Counted from the first letter of the stretch, positions 8,804-17,064 are shown. The stretch: DNA of 64,000 nucleotides from Thermosulfurimonas marina (GCF_012317585.1 NZ_CP042909.1:682001-746000), one strand, 5' to 3'. Notes: generated by a model from the sequence alone, not told the origin. Made by a program: numbers and translations.

Positions 8804-8837
8804 ATCCTACCTCCTTCGCGTTTTTGCCAAAAGTAGA

Positions 8838-8853
8838 TACAAAATTTGTGCCA
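8838..8853 (-). promoter_or_regulatory. candidate sigma-54 (-24/-12) promoter of amtB-glnK
   Basis: On the minus strand TGGCAC, five bases and TTGT match the sigma-54 consensus TGGCAC-N5-TTGC with one mismatch. The predicted start of transcription falls about 22 bases before the amtB ATG, leaving room for its ribosome-binding site. The surrounding 250 bp are AT-rich, as expected for an activator-dependent promoter region. I did not find a clear NtrC site. Confidence 0.55.
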
Positions 8854-9071
8854 AAAATGAAAAATAATGTGCTATAAGCAAATGGGTCACATAGAACTCC
8901 GCGATTTCCAGGCATATTTTGACAAAAAAGTAAAATAAATTTTAACAGAAATAACAAAAATGTGATACGCAGGGGGGCTTCCTTATGGATTTTTAATGGA
9001 GGTAACTCGGCTCTTGGTCAAAAAGCGCAAAATATGCTATTTATAAATCAAAATTTGATTGTCAAAGCAAA

Positions 9072-9185
9072 ATGGCAAAGAGCAAGGTAATTACCGTTAC
9101 CCTTCCTGAAGAAACCTGGCGCGAACTCAAGAGAAGAGCGCTTTACGGAAAAAGCATATCGGCCTTTGTGAGAGAAAGGATTTGA
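9072..9185 (+). CDS. small ribbon-helix-helix-type protein, probably frameshifted
   Basis: The open frame gives 37 residues with the pattern ITVTLPEETWRELKRRA followed by SISAFVRERI, which resembles ribbon-helix-helix antitoxins and CopG-like repressors. Directly after the stop, a neighbouring frame continues with GFEEELERKKDPYEELHREI, an acidic helical segment of the kind that follows such DNA-binding domains, so a single-base change has probably split a longer gene. No toxin gene is recognisable next to it. It stands 229 bp before an integrase pseudogene and is likely part of the same decayed element. Confidence 0.45.
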   Translation: MAKSKVITVTLPEETWRELKRRALYGKSISAFVRERI

Positions 9186-9448
9186 GGAAGAACTGGAGAG
9201 GAAGAAGGATCCATACGAAGAGCTTCACCGGGAAATTCGAGAGATAGCCCACAGAGCCCGCGGGCGTCCCTGTCCCCTTCGAAAAAAGTTCGAAATGGCA
9301 AGGCTGCCCCGGGCTAATTTCCTAAAATTTATACCGAGGGGCAGCAAATGGGGAAACTTGCCCCCGCCTTTGTGGCTTTGCTATCATCCTCCCCGCCGGA
9401 GGAGGGCCGCAGGGTGTACATTCGGACCAAGGAGCGGTGCCCCAAGTG

Positions 9449-10706
9449 CATAGTGTTTCGTCAACTGTGTCCGCAGGATAAGAGGCCTTCCTCCATAAGA
9501 TCCTCAAAACCTCTCAGTTTTCGCGAACGGTATTTCTCCTCTAGACCCCTAAGCACCAGATAGACTACCTTGTAAAGTGCCCCAGGCTCACAGAAAACCT
9601 CTATCACCTTGGTCCTGCGCTTGACCTCTTTAATCAGCCTTTCAAGCTGATTCGTGGTGTAAATATAATTCCGAATAGGCTCCGGATATTCCAGAAAAAC
9701 CAAGAGATCCTCGAGGTTCTCCTCCCAGTGCTTCACTACTTCCGGATACTTCCCTTGCCACCGGGCCTTGAAAGCCCTGAAGGCCTCCAGGGCCTCGGAC
9801 CTCCTCCCAGCCCGATAAATTTTCCTCAAATCCTGAGCCAGCGCCTCTCGGTGAGACCTCCGAACCTTCCTCAGGCTATACTTGAGACTGTGAAGAACGC
9901 ATCTCTGAAACCTGGCCCCAGGATAAACCCTGAGAACCGCCTCCTTCAAGCCTGATAGCCCGTCCCCTATGACCACCTCAATCCTCTTGAGACCTCTTTC
10001 GCGCAGTTCGTTGAAAATTTCCTGATAAACCAGAGCGCTCTCACCTTCCCCTCCACTGGTCCAAAAGCCCACAATCTCTCTGGTCCCATCTCGCCTTATC
10101 CCCAAAGCCAGATACACCGGCTCCCTGGCCACAGTTCCTCTCCTCACCGGCAGAAAAGTAGCATCCAGATAAAGGGCAAAGTATTCCTCCGAAAGCCTTC
10201 GCTTTCTCCAGGACTCAATTTGGTCCTCGGCTACCTCCGTTAGTCTGCTTATACTGGCTGGCGAATAGTAAGCCCCGTAAATGGTCTCGATAAATCTTGA
10301 AACCGCCCTGGTACTGGCTCCCGAAGCGTACAAGGCCAATACAGCTTCTCCCAAGTCGAGACCGGCTCTTCTCCTTGGAGGAGGTAGAATCTGAGCTCTA
10401 AAGTTTCCATCTCGAGTTCTGGGAACCATAAGGCCTTCAATAGGCCCGTATTTGGTGAGAAGGGAGCGAGAGTAGAAACCATTGCCTTTGGTTTCAGGGG
10501 GTTCCTCAAGGTAAAGGCTTCTTTCCTCAATAGCCAGTCGCTCAATCACGCTTTTAATGGCCTCCTTGATGAGGTCCTCCAGCTTTTCTATAATTTCTCT
10601 GCCCTGCATGGCCTTCCTCCTTCCCTTTGGTTTGACTCCCACTTATTATCGCAAGGAGGAAGGCCTCTTTATTTACCCCCTCGGACACAATTTGTGAAAC
10701 ACTACC
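9449..10706 (-). mobile_element. IS256-family insertion sequence, copy B (1258 bp)
   Basis: This copy has the same length and ends as the one at 4744-6001 but lies inverted. It is bounded by a perfect 8-bp duplication CCCAAGTG at 9441-9448 and 10707-10714. The insertion splits the first CxxC of an integrase gene. Because each copy carries its own matching duplication, the two arose by separate insertions and no inversion of the intervening 3.4 kb has taken place since. Confidence 0.92.
9461..10609 (-). CDS. IS256-family transposase, copy B
   Basis: This 382-residue DDE transposase is identical to that of copy A except for Gly instead of Asp at residue 3. It shows the same catalytic boxes (LYLDATFLPV, VIGDGLSGL, ERLIKEVKRRTK). 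The start was placed at the ATG equivalent to copy A, preceded by AAGGAGGAAGGCC. It lies antisense to the integrase it interrupts. It appears intact. Confidence 0.95.
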   Translation of the reverse strand: MQGREIIEKLEDLIKEAIKSVIERLAIEERSLYLEEPPETKGNGFYSRSLLTKYGPIEGLMVPRTRDGNFRAQILPPPRRRAGLDLGEAVLALYASGASTRAVSRFIETIYGAYYSPASISRLTEVAEDQIESWRKRRLSEEYFALYLDATFLPVRRGTVAREPVYLALGIRRDGTREIVGFWTSGGEGESALVYQEIFNELRERGLKRIEVVIGDGLSGLKEAVLRVYPGARFQRCVLHSLKYSLRKVRRSHREALAQDLRKIYRAGRRSEALEAFRAFKARWQGKYPEVVKHWEENLEDLLVFLEYPEPIRNYIYTTNQLERLIKEVKRRTKVIEVFCEPGALYKVVYLVLRGLEEKYRSRKLRGFEDLMEEGLLSCGHS

Positions 10707-11884
10707 CCCAAGTGCAAGGGGAAGTTTCAGGAAACTCCGGTGGGCCTTCTTTGCCTCAAGTGTCTCACCATGCCCCGACGCTTCTACATCCTGGAAGGGC
10801 CGCAAGATCAAAGTCTACTCCTTCAAAGACGGCCAACCCCTTTCCTCCTGGGAGCTGGCCAACCGGGCCTGCGAGGTGATCACGCACGAGATCGAAAGTG
10901 GAACGTTCGATCCCTCCAAATGGGTCAAAGGTGAGCTTGAGCACTTCCGGGTGGCCAACCTGATCCCGACCTACCTCCGTTCCCTTAGCCTGGCCCCCTC
11001 AGTCTCTATGCCAAGCGGAACTGGCTCTCCTACGTCCTGCGGGAGCTCGGCCACATGGATGTTCGGGAAATTCGGGCCTTCCACCTAGAGGACCTCCTTC
11101 AAAGGCTCCGGGAAAATCCCGGGAAACGGGGGAGGGCCCTGCAGAAGATCTTCGTGGAACTCCGGGCCTTTCTTAACTGGTGCCGCAAAAGAGAAATCAT
11201 CGACCGGGTACCGGCCCTTCCGGAAATCAAAGTGCCTGAGTCTCCTATACGCTTCCTCACGCCACACGAACAGGCCCTCGTGCTTGAGGCTATACCCGAA
11301 GAACACCGACCCATCTTCACCTTCCTCTTTGCCACCGGATGCCGTGTAGGCGAGGTCCGGGCCCTCATGTGGGATTGCGTTTACCTGTCCGAAGGGTTTC
11401 TTCTCATCCGTCGGACCTTCTCCGGGGACTACCTCCGGGAAATCCCTAAAGAGGGAAAACAGAAGGCCATCCCTCTGGTGAGCGTGATCCGAGACGTCAT
11501 AGAGCACCAGGCTCGGAACAAAAAGGCCGTGTGGGTCTTCCCTTATCGACATCCCCGCCGCAAGGACTACTACACCGCTTACCCCACAAGCGCTTGCTCG
11601 CCATCTTTAAGGAAGCCTGCGCGAAAGTGGGAATACAGGGCGTCACCCTCTACCAGGCCTCCCGCCACTCTTTCGCCTTGCAACGCCTGCAACAGGGCTT
11701 CTCTTACGAAGAAGTGGGGGCCGCCTTGGGACACAGTTCGCCTCAAACCACCAGACGCTACGCCCGCCTACGGGCCGAACAGGTCAAAAGCGTCTTCGAA
11801 GGGGCCAGGATCCTCCCCTTTCCAAAAGCCAAAATCGATCTGGAATAATCGCCGAAAATCGGAAACAGTCCTCCGGACTCCCAC

Positions 11885-11906
11885 CTTATTGAGAAGGAAT
11901 TGCAAC
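11885..11906 (+). repeat. solitary CRISPR-repeat-like sequence
   Basis: The 22 bases here match the 3' 22 bases of the CRISPR repeats at 29438-29551 in 18 positions, including AGAAGG and ATTGC, and end in AAC where those end in GAC. Only one copy is present, 36 bp after the integrase stop and about 110 bp from tRNA-Lys. It may be a relic of a related array, or chance. Confidence 0.3.
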
Positions 11907-12014
11907 ACAATTTTGACGATTTTACAAGAAGTTATGAATCAGGTGCCCCAGGAGAGGTATCGTAAAGGAATCTCAATTACTGAGTGATATAACTAAGCTT
12001 TTTATCGAAATTTT

Positions 12015-12090
12015 TGGTGGGCCGCGGAGGACTCGAACCTCCAACCTATGGATTAAGAGTCCATTGCTCTACCAGTTGAGCTAGCGGCCC
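12015..12090 (-). tRNA. tRNA-Lys (anticodon CTT)
   Basis: On the minus strand GGGCCGC pairs with GCGGCCC, the discriminator is A, and CCA is encoded. The anticodon stem ATGGA/TCCAT encloses CTCTTAA with anticodon CTT. Its 3' end faces the decayed integrase, a common layout for tRNA-integrated elements. Confidence 0.96.
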
Positions 12091-12100
12091 ACCGCCCCTT

Positions 12101-12128
12101 AAATTAACACCCGCGGGGAGTCTGTCAA
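12101..12128 (-). promoter_or_regulatory. sigma-70-type promoter of tRNA-Lys
   Basis: On the minus strand TTGACA (12123-12128), a 16-bp spacer and TAATTT (12101-12106) lie 10 bp upstream of the tRNA. The TGA of the -35 box is the stop codon of cobA-hemD. Confidence 0.65.
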
Positions 12129-13627
12129 GCAAAATGCTCCCGGATGGCTTCTACCAGACCCTGGATGGTATATTCTCGAGCCTCAATATGGGGGGGATGG
12201 CCCAACTCCCGCAGGGTTTCACTGGTGATGGGCCCAATGGAGGCCAGGCGTATCCCCTGAGGCAGTTCTCGCCCTCCCAAAAGCTTGAAAAAGTTACGGG
12301 CCGTGGAGGAACTAGTGAAGGTCACCAGGTCCACTCCTTGAGAAAGGGCCTCTTCTAGTAACCTTTGGGACTCTTCGGGGAGTACCGTGCGATAGGCCGG
12401 GACTACCTCCACCTGGGCCCCCATCTCCCGGAGGCTTTCCGGAAGGATCTCTCGAGCCTCCTCAGCCCGAGGAAGAAGCACCTTTTTCCCCTGGAGATCC
12501 ACCTTGGAGAAGGCCTCAATCAGCCCCTCGGCCCGATATTCCCGAGGAAGGAGATCCGGTAAAAGACCGAGCTCCCGTAAGGCCTCCCCGGTAGCCACTC
12601 CAATTACCGCAAGGCGGGCCCGGCTTAAAGCTCGAGCATCCCTCCCCAAGGCAAAGAGCCTTTCCCGGAAAAAGCGCACCGCATTCTGGGAGGTGAAGAT
12701 CACCCAGTCAAACTCCTCGAGGCTTTGCAGGGCCTGGTCTAAGGGCTCAAAACTTTCCGGCGGCACGATCTTAATGGTGGGAATCTCCAGAACTTCAGCC
12801 CCCAATTCTTCCAGGGCCTCGGTGAGGCGACTGGCCTGTTCCCGGGTACGGGTTACGATCACCCGGCGGCCAAAAAGGGGACGATTGTCAAACCAGCGGA
12901 ACTTTTCTCGCAGACGGGCTACCTCTCCCACCAGAATGATGGCCGGGGCGGAAAGGCCCGCCCGTTGCACCTCCTCCACAATGGTAGAGAGGGTTCCGGT
13001 GGCTACCCGCTGACGGGGGGTGGTCCCCCACTGGATCACGGCTACCGGAGTCTCTGGAGACCGGCCCTGGGAGAGGAGATGCTCACAGATTCGGGGAAGA
13101 TTTTTCATCCCCATGAGAAAGATCAGGGTACCGATACGCGAGAGAGCCTGCCAATCAATGGCCGAGTCCTCTTTGCCCTCGGCCTCGTGTCCGGTCACCA
13201 GGGCTAGGGTAGAGGTGAAACGGCGATGGGTAACGGGAATTCCGGCATAGGCCGGGGCGGCCAGGGCCGAGGTCACCCCCGGGACCACCTCGAAGGGGAT
13301 CCCGTGGGCCAGAAGGGCCTCGATCTCCTCTCCTCCTCGTCCGAACACAAAGGGATCCCCCCCTTTGAGGCGAACCACGATCTTCCCGGCCAGGGCCTTT
13401 TCCACCAAGAGGCGGTTGATCCCCTCCTGAGAAAGGGTATGGTGCCCGCCCTTTTTGCCTACGTAAATCTTTTCGGCGGTCTCGGGGGCGTGAGAGAGAA
13501 GTCGGGGATTGGCTAGATAATCGTAGACTACCACCTCGGCCTGGGCCAGGGCTTTGAGACCCCGCAAGGTGATAAGCCCCGGATCTCCCGGCCCGGCCCC
13601 TACCAAATAGACCTTGCCCTTTCTCAT
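12125..13627 (-). CDS. cobA-hemD: fused uroporphyrinogen-III C-methyltransferase / uroporphyrinogen-III synthase
   Basis: One 500-residue protein carries two consecutive steps of siroheme/cobalamin synthesis. Residues about 1-245 are the SAM-dependent methyltransferase that makes precorrin-2 (VYLVGAGPGDPGLITLRG, VRLKGGDPFVFGRGGEE, GMKNL). Residues about 255-500 are uroporphyrinogen-III synthase (GRRVIVTRTREQASRL, VIFTSQNAVRFF, VTFTSSSTARNFF). This fusion is known in several anaerobes. The start overlaps the hemC stop by 4 bp (ATGA), so the two are coupled. Together with the precorrin-2 dehydrogenase and AhbA/B genes elsewhere in the window it points to the siroheme-dependent heme route. Confidence 0.95.
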   Translation of the reverse strand: MRKGKVYLVGAGPGDPGLITLRGLKALAQAEVVVYDYLANPRLLSHAPETAEKIYVGKKGGHHTLSQEGINRLLVEKALAGKIVVRLKGGDPFVFGRGGEEIEALLAHGIPFEVVPGVTSALAAPAYAGIPVTHRRFTSTLALVTGHEAEGKEDSAIDWQALSRIGTLIFLMGMKNLPRICEHLLSQGRSPETPVAVIQWGTTPRQRVATGTLSTIVEEVQRAGLSAPAIILVGEVARLREKFRWFDNRPLFGRRVIVTRTREQASRLTEALEELGAEVLEIPTIKIVPPESFEPLDQALQSLEEFDWVIFTSQNAVRFFRERLFALGRDARALSRARLAVIGVATGEALRELGLLPDLLPREYRAEGLIEAFSKVDLQGKKVLLPRAEEAREILPESLREMGAQVEVVPAYRTVLPEESQRLLEEALSQGVDLVTFTSSSTARNFFKLLGGRELPQGIRLASIGPITSETLRELGHPPHIEAREYTIQGLVEAIREHFA

Positions 13628-14544
13628 GAGAGAAGCTCCGCTAAAATTTGCTCCCCACCCTGAGAGAGGAGATCCTCGGCCAGGGCCACCCCTAGGGCCT
13701 CGGCCTCCCGAGGATCTCCCTCGCGTCCGGCCCGATAAAAACGCCGCCCCTCCGGATCGGCGACAAAACCTTGCAGGTGCAGGCGGCCATCCTCGAGCCG
13801 AGCGTGGGCCGCAAGAGGCACCTGACAGCCCCCCTCCAGACGGTGCAAAAAGGCCCTTTCGGCCCGGGCACAGAGGGCGGTCTCCTCGTGGTGCAGGGCC
13901 GCAAGGAGGGCCGCGGTCTCCCGGTCTTCCTCCCGGGCCTCCACGGCCAGGATCCCTTGCCCCACCGCCGGAAGAAACTCCTCCACCGGAAGCGGGGTCC
14001 GCTCCACATTCACCCCCAGCCGGCGGAGCCCGGCCTCAGCCAGAAGAATGGCCTCGTACTGCCCCTCGGAAAGTTTGCGCAAACGGGTATCCACGTTTCC
14101 CCGCAGGGGAAGGATCTTGAGATCTGGACGCCGGTGACGCAACTGAGCCGCCCGGCGCAGACTACTGGTGCCTACCCGGGCCCCGGCAGGAAGATCAGAA
14201 AGCCCCTGGCCTACCCGACTCACCAGGGCGTCTCGTGGATCCTCGCGGGGAGGGAAGGCGGCCAGATAAAGCCCTCTCGGAAGCTCCGAAGGGACATCCT
14301 TTAGGCTATGCACGGCAAAGTCGATCTCTCCCCGCAGAAGGGCCTCCTCGATCTCCTTTACAAAAAGGCCCTTGCCCCCAATCTTGGCCAGGGGAACGTC
14401 CTGGATTTTGTCCCCCTTGGTCTTGATGATTACGGTCTCAAAATGGACCTCGGGAAAACGCTCCCGGAGGCGGGAAAGGACCCACTGAGTCTGGGTGAGG
14501 GCCAGCTTGCTTCCGCGGGTGCCGACCCGAAAGGTCTTTTTCAT
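13624..14544 (-). CDS. hemC: hydroxymethylbilane synthase (porphobilinogen deaminase)
   Basis: This enzyme joins four porphobilinogens into hydroxymethylbilane. The 306-residue product begins with VGTRGSKLALTQTQWV, has the DVP/LKDVP stretch (VHSLKDVPSELP) and the cofactor-attachment cysteine in LEGGCQVPLAAHA. It overlaps the following cobA-hemD by 4 bp and shares one base with the preceding FmdB gene, so all three lie in one operon. Confidence 0.96.
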   Translation of the reverse strand: MKKTFRVGTRGSKLALTQTQWVLSRLRERFPEVHFETVIIKTKGDKIQDVPLAKIGGKGLFVKEIEEALLRGEIDFAVHSLKDVPSELPRGLYLAAFPPREDPRDALVSRVGQGLSDLPAGARVGTSSLRRAAQLRHRRPDLKILPLRGNVDTRLRKLSEGQYEAILLAEAGLRRLGVNVERTPLPVEEFLPAVGQGILAVEAREEDRETAALLAALHHEETALCARAERAFLHRLEGGCQVPLAAHARLEDGRLHLQGFVADPEGRRFYRAGREGDPREAEALGVALAEDLLSQGGEQILAELLS

Positions 14545-14765
14545 CAGTGGCAGGAGCTACAGGTCCCGCCGGCACACCCACTGCAGCCTCCGGCAGGCCC
14601 AGAGGAACTCACAAAACGACTCCCACTCTTAAACCCGAAGGCCGACATCAAACGCCGCACCCGGTCGCTTCCGCACTTGCGGCACTTCACCCCCTCCGCG
14701 GAGCCAAAGACCAGCTCCTCGAAGGTCTCACCACAGTCCTCGCACTCGAACTCATAGATCGGCAT
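14544..14765 (-). CDS. small FmdB-family zinc-ribbon protein
   Basis: The 73-residue protein starts MPIYEFECEDCGETFE and has a second CxxC in CRKC, which together form the zinc ribbon of the FmdB/CxxC_CXXC_SSSS family. The tail is rich in Gly and Cys (GGCSGCAGGTCSSCH), which could bind a second metal. The family has no settled function. It lies between a conserved unknown gene (14-bp overlap) and hemC (1-bp overlap). A second member lies at 36305. Confidence 0.85.
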   Translation of the reverse strand: MPIYEFECEDCGETFEELVFGSAEGVKCRKCGSDRVRRLMSAFGFKSGSRFVSSSGPAGGCSGCAGGTCSSCH

Positions 14766-15714
14766 CTTCGCCCTCCCACATCTCCACTACCGCCCCGTGA
14801 AGGAGCGGGATCAAGATCTCGTGATGTCCGGTAATACTATAACCCTTTCCGGCGGAAAGGGTAGGCCGGTGCACCACATTGGTAAGAGGGCGATATTGAC
14901 GAAGAAAGTCTAAGTTAGCGGTCACGAAATGTTCTACCCGATGGCCCAGGTTCCGCACCGCGGAAAGGGCCTTGAGAAAGACCTCCGGTAAGAGGACCGC
15001 AGAGCCGGAAAGGACGAAGACCCCCCCTTCGAGTTCAGAGACCAGACGGCAGAAGATTCGAAAATCCAGATAGGTGGCCTCCCCAATGGCTGCCCCCTCG
15101 GCCGAAGGATGGATGTGTACAATGTCTGTGCCTATGGCTACATGTACGGTAAGCGGCACCCCCAGCTCGTAGGCCCGGGCAAAGAGGCTCAGGTGTTTGT
15201 AAGGGAAATTCCCCTCGGCGATGAGTTTTCCTAGGGCCCAGCCCAGCCCCTGGCCCCGGGCCCCGAGACGGGCCGCCTCATTGAGGAGTTCCCCGGTCTC
15301 CTTTGCAGCCCCAAAGCTTCCATCACGCAAGGCCGCAGCCACATCCTCTGAGGTGTTCCCGCACATGGCCAGTTCTGCATCGTGGACCATAGAGGCTCCG
15401 TTGGTGGCCAAGGCAGTCACCAGGCCCCTTTCCATAAGATCCAAGAGATAGGGGGAAGCCCCCACCTTGATCACGTGGGCCCCGAAGGCCCAGATCACCG
15501 GCCGATCTCTTTTCCGGGCCCGGACTATCTCCCGGGCCAGATCCAGAAGATCCCGGGCGGCAAGTTCTTTAGGGAGAGCCCTTAAGAATTCACGAAGAGT
15601 CCTCCCCGGCCCCAGGGGGCGACCCAGTTTCTCTACGGAGACCTTGCTGGGACGTTCGAAAAGGCTGTAAGTGCGCAGGTCCTCAAAGGAAAGGGGCTCA
15701 GGCCGTTTCCCCAA
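14752..15714 (-). CDS. conserved protein of unknown function, possibly deoxyhypusine-synthase-like
   Basis: I do not recognise a named family with certainty. The 320-residue frame is soluble and contains IWAFGAHVIKVGASPYLLD, ATNGASMVHDAEL, HVAIGTDIVHIHP and GGVFVLSGSAVLLPEVF. The TNGASxxHD stretch is loosely like the nucleotide-binding part of deoxyhypusine synthase, a low-confidence comparison. I chose the TTG at 15714, preceded by GAGGAGG at good spacing. It gives a 17-bp overlap with gmhA, whereas the longer in-frame start at 15873 would place some 53 low-quality residues inside gmhA. It sits between gmhA and hemC. Confidence 0.6.
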   Translation of the reverse strand: MGKRPEPLSFEDLRTYSLFERPSKVSVEKLGRPLGPGRTLREFLRALPKELAARDLLDLAREIVRARKRDRPVIWAFGAHVIKVGASPYLLDLMERGLVTALATNGASMVHDAELAMCGNTSEDVAAALRDGSFGAAKETGELLNEAARLGARGQGLGWALGKLIAEGNFPYKHLSLFARAYELGVPLTVHVAIGTDIVHIHPSAEGAAIGEATYLDFRIFCRLVSELEGGVFVLSGSAVLLPEVFLKALSAVRNLGHRVEHFVTANLDFLRQYRPLTNVVHRPTLSAGKGYSITGHHEILIPLLHGAVVEMWEGEDADL

Positions 15715-16291
15715 AGCAGGCCTCCTCGAGGAGCTCCGCAAAAAGATGCAGGAAAAGGAGATGTCCCTCCTGGATGCGGGGGGTCTCGTTGGAGGGCACC
15801 AGGAGCACCAGGTCGCAGACCTCCGGGAGTCTCCCCCCGTCTCCCCCTCCGAGGCCCACGGTGTAAAGGTCAAGTTCCCGAGCCCGGGAAAGGGCCCGGA
15901 TCACGTTTGCGGAGCGACCACTGGTACTGATCCCCAAGGCAATGTCTCCCGGACGCCCCAAGGCCTCGATCTGTTTGACAAAGATCAGTTCAAAGTCGTA
16001 GTCGTTGCCTATGGCCGTAAGAATAGAGGTGTCCGTGGTGAGGGCTAGGGCCGGAAGGGGGGAGCGCTCGCGTCGGAAACGATTCACCAGCTCCGCAGCC
16101 AAGTGTTGCGCGTCGGCCGCACTTCCGCCATTGCCAAAGATAAGAAGTTTCCCTCCCCGGACAAAACATTCCCAGGTGGTGGTCACCAGGGAAAGAATTT
16201 TTTCTCCTTCTTTTTCAATAAAGGCCCGGGTGGCCTGGTGGGAGGCCTCGAGGATCTCCAAAAGACGCGCCTTGGGGAAAGGGCTTTTCAT
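15698..16291 (-). CDS. gmhA: sedoheptulose-7-phosphate (phosphoheptose) isomerase, SIS domain
   Basis: The enzyme makes D-glycero-D-manno-heptose 7-phosphate for lipopolysaccharide inner core, which implies a Gram-negative envelope. The 197-residue protein has the SIS fold motifs LIFGNGGSAADAQHLAAELV and GISTSGRSANVIRAL, and ends with SNETPRIQEGHLLFLHLF, the conserved stretch with the active-site Glu and His. It overlaps the upstream YdcF-like gene by 4 bp. No other heptose gene (hldE, gmhB) is in the window. Confidence 0.93.
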   Translation of the reverse strand: MKSPFPKARLLEILEASHQATRAFIEKEGEKILSLVTTTWECFVRGGKLLIFGNGGSAADAQHLAAELVNRFRRERSPLPALALTTDTSILTAIGNDYDFELIFVKQIEALGRPGDIALGISTSGRSANVIRALSRARELDLYTVGLGGGDGGRLPEVCDLVLLVPSNETPRIQEGHLLFLHLFAELLEEACFGETA

Positions 16292-17064
16292 GTCTCTCTC
16301 CTTAAGAGAAGGTCTCTTATCCGGTAAAAAGCAAGCCCCAGGTATTCGTGTACGGCCTCATTGGTGAGCTCCAGATACACGGGATCCGGAAGGAGATAGA
16401 TTAGATGGAAGGGCCGAAAACGACTCTGATGAGAAAGATAGACCGCGGGATAGGGAAGGGGTTTAAGCCCTACCCTTCGGAAGAGATAGAGGGCCCGACG
16501 GAGATGGTGCGCACTGGTGATGACCACAAAGCGCTTTCCGGAAAGTTTATCCTTCAAGGCCGCCACGCTGGAAATCGTATCCCGAGGGGCGTCCAAGAAT
16601 TCCGCCTCTATTCCACATTCTCGGGAAAGCTCCGCCAGATAAACGCTTCCTGGACCTTCTAGCGAGCCGCCCACCAACAAAAGGTGCGCCCGGAGGAGCT
16701 CCTTCTTGAGCCTTACGGCGGCAAGCCAGCGGGCCAAGGTCTCCCGGCTAAAACGTTCTTCTAAATAGAGCCCCGGGGCCCCATAGATGCGGGCCGGAAG
16801 GACCACCAGATAGTCCACCTCCCGGAGGCTTTCCAGCGGAGGACGCTCAAAGCCGGCCTCTAGGGGCCGCAGAAGAAAATAGGGCAAGAAGGGTGTGCTG
16901 GCCAAATAATAAAGGACCAGGGCCGTGAAAAGAAGGGCCCGGCGCCTTCCCCGCCTTTTCCCCCAAAGAGCATAAAAACTAACCCCCAACAAAAGGAGGA
17001 AGATCACCCCTGAAGGGTAGAGAAGATAAAGCAAGACCTTTTTGAGGAGAAAGCCTACAGGCAT
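16288..17064 (-). CDS. membrane-anchored YdcF/ElyC-like DUF218 protein
   Basis: The 258-residue protein has two N-terminal membrane segments (VLLYLLYPSGVIFLLLLGV and ALLFTALVLYYLASTPFL) followed by a DUF218 domain with DYLVVLPARIY, LLVGGS, DTISSVAALK and FVVITSAHHLRRA. Members such as ElyC and SanA affect envelope integrity, but the reaction is unknown. It is the first gene of the ydcF-gmhA run (ATGA overlap) and starts 17 bp after tRNA-Asp, so it could be transcribed through from the tRNA promoter. Confidence 0.82.
   Translation of the reverse strand: MPVGFLLKKVLLYLLYPSGVIFLLLLGVSFYALWGKRRGRRRALLFTALVLYYLASTPFLPYFLLRPLEAGFERPPLESLREVDYLVVLPARIYGAPGLYLEERFSRETLARWLAAVRLKKELLRAHLLLVGGSLEGPGSVYLAELSRECGIEAEFLDAPRDTISSVAALKDKLSGKRFVVITSAHHLRRALYLFRRVGLKPLPYPAVYLSHQSRFRPFHLIYLLPDPVYLELTNEAVHEYLGLAFYRIRDLLLRRET

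Larger units (their letters stand above)
9414..11848 (+). pseudogene. tyrosine recombinase/integrase, broken by an IS and several frameshifts
   Basis: The gene starts at a GTG (GGAGG upstream) with VYIRTKERCPKC. The IS at 9449-10706 inserts inside that cysteine motif. Rejoining the flanks gives CPKC and CLKC, an N-terminal zinc ribbon. Three frame changes follow: near 10790, near 10996 in a run of C, and near 11575. Beyond them lie the SAM-like core domain (RNWLSYVLRELGHMDVREIR), the catalytic domain with ATGCRVGEVRALMWD (first Arg), YQASRHSFALQRL (His/Arg box), GHSSPQTTRRYARL (second His box and the nucleophilic Tyr), and a stop at 11848. All catalytic boxes are still readable, so decay is recent, but no functional product can be made. 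It ends 166 bp from tRNA-Lys. Confidence 0.88.

Noticed and set aside
4744-10706. A compound transposon formed by the two IS256 copies
   Set aside because: Each copy has its own matching 8-bp duplication. A compound unit would have one shared duplication at the outer ends and none inside.
12015-12060. tRNA-Lys 3' end as a proven attachment site
   Set aside because: I found no second copy of the tRNA 3' end in the window, so the att site remains a guess.
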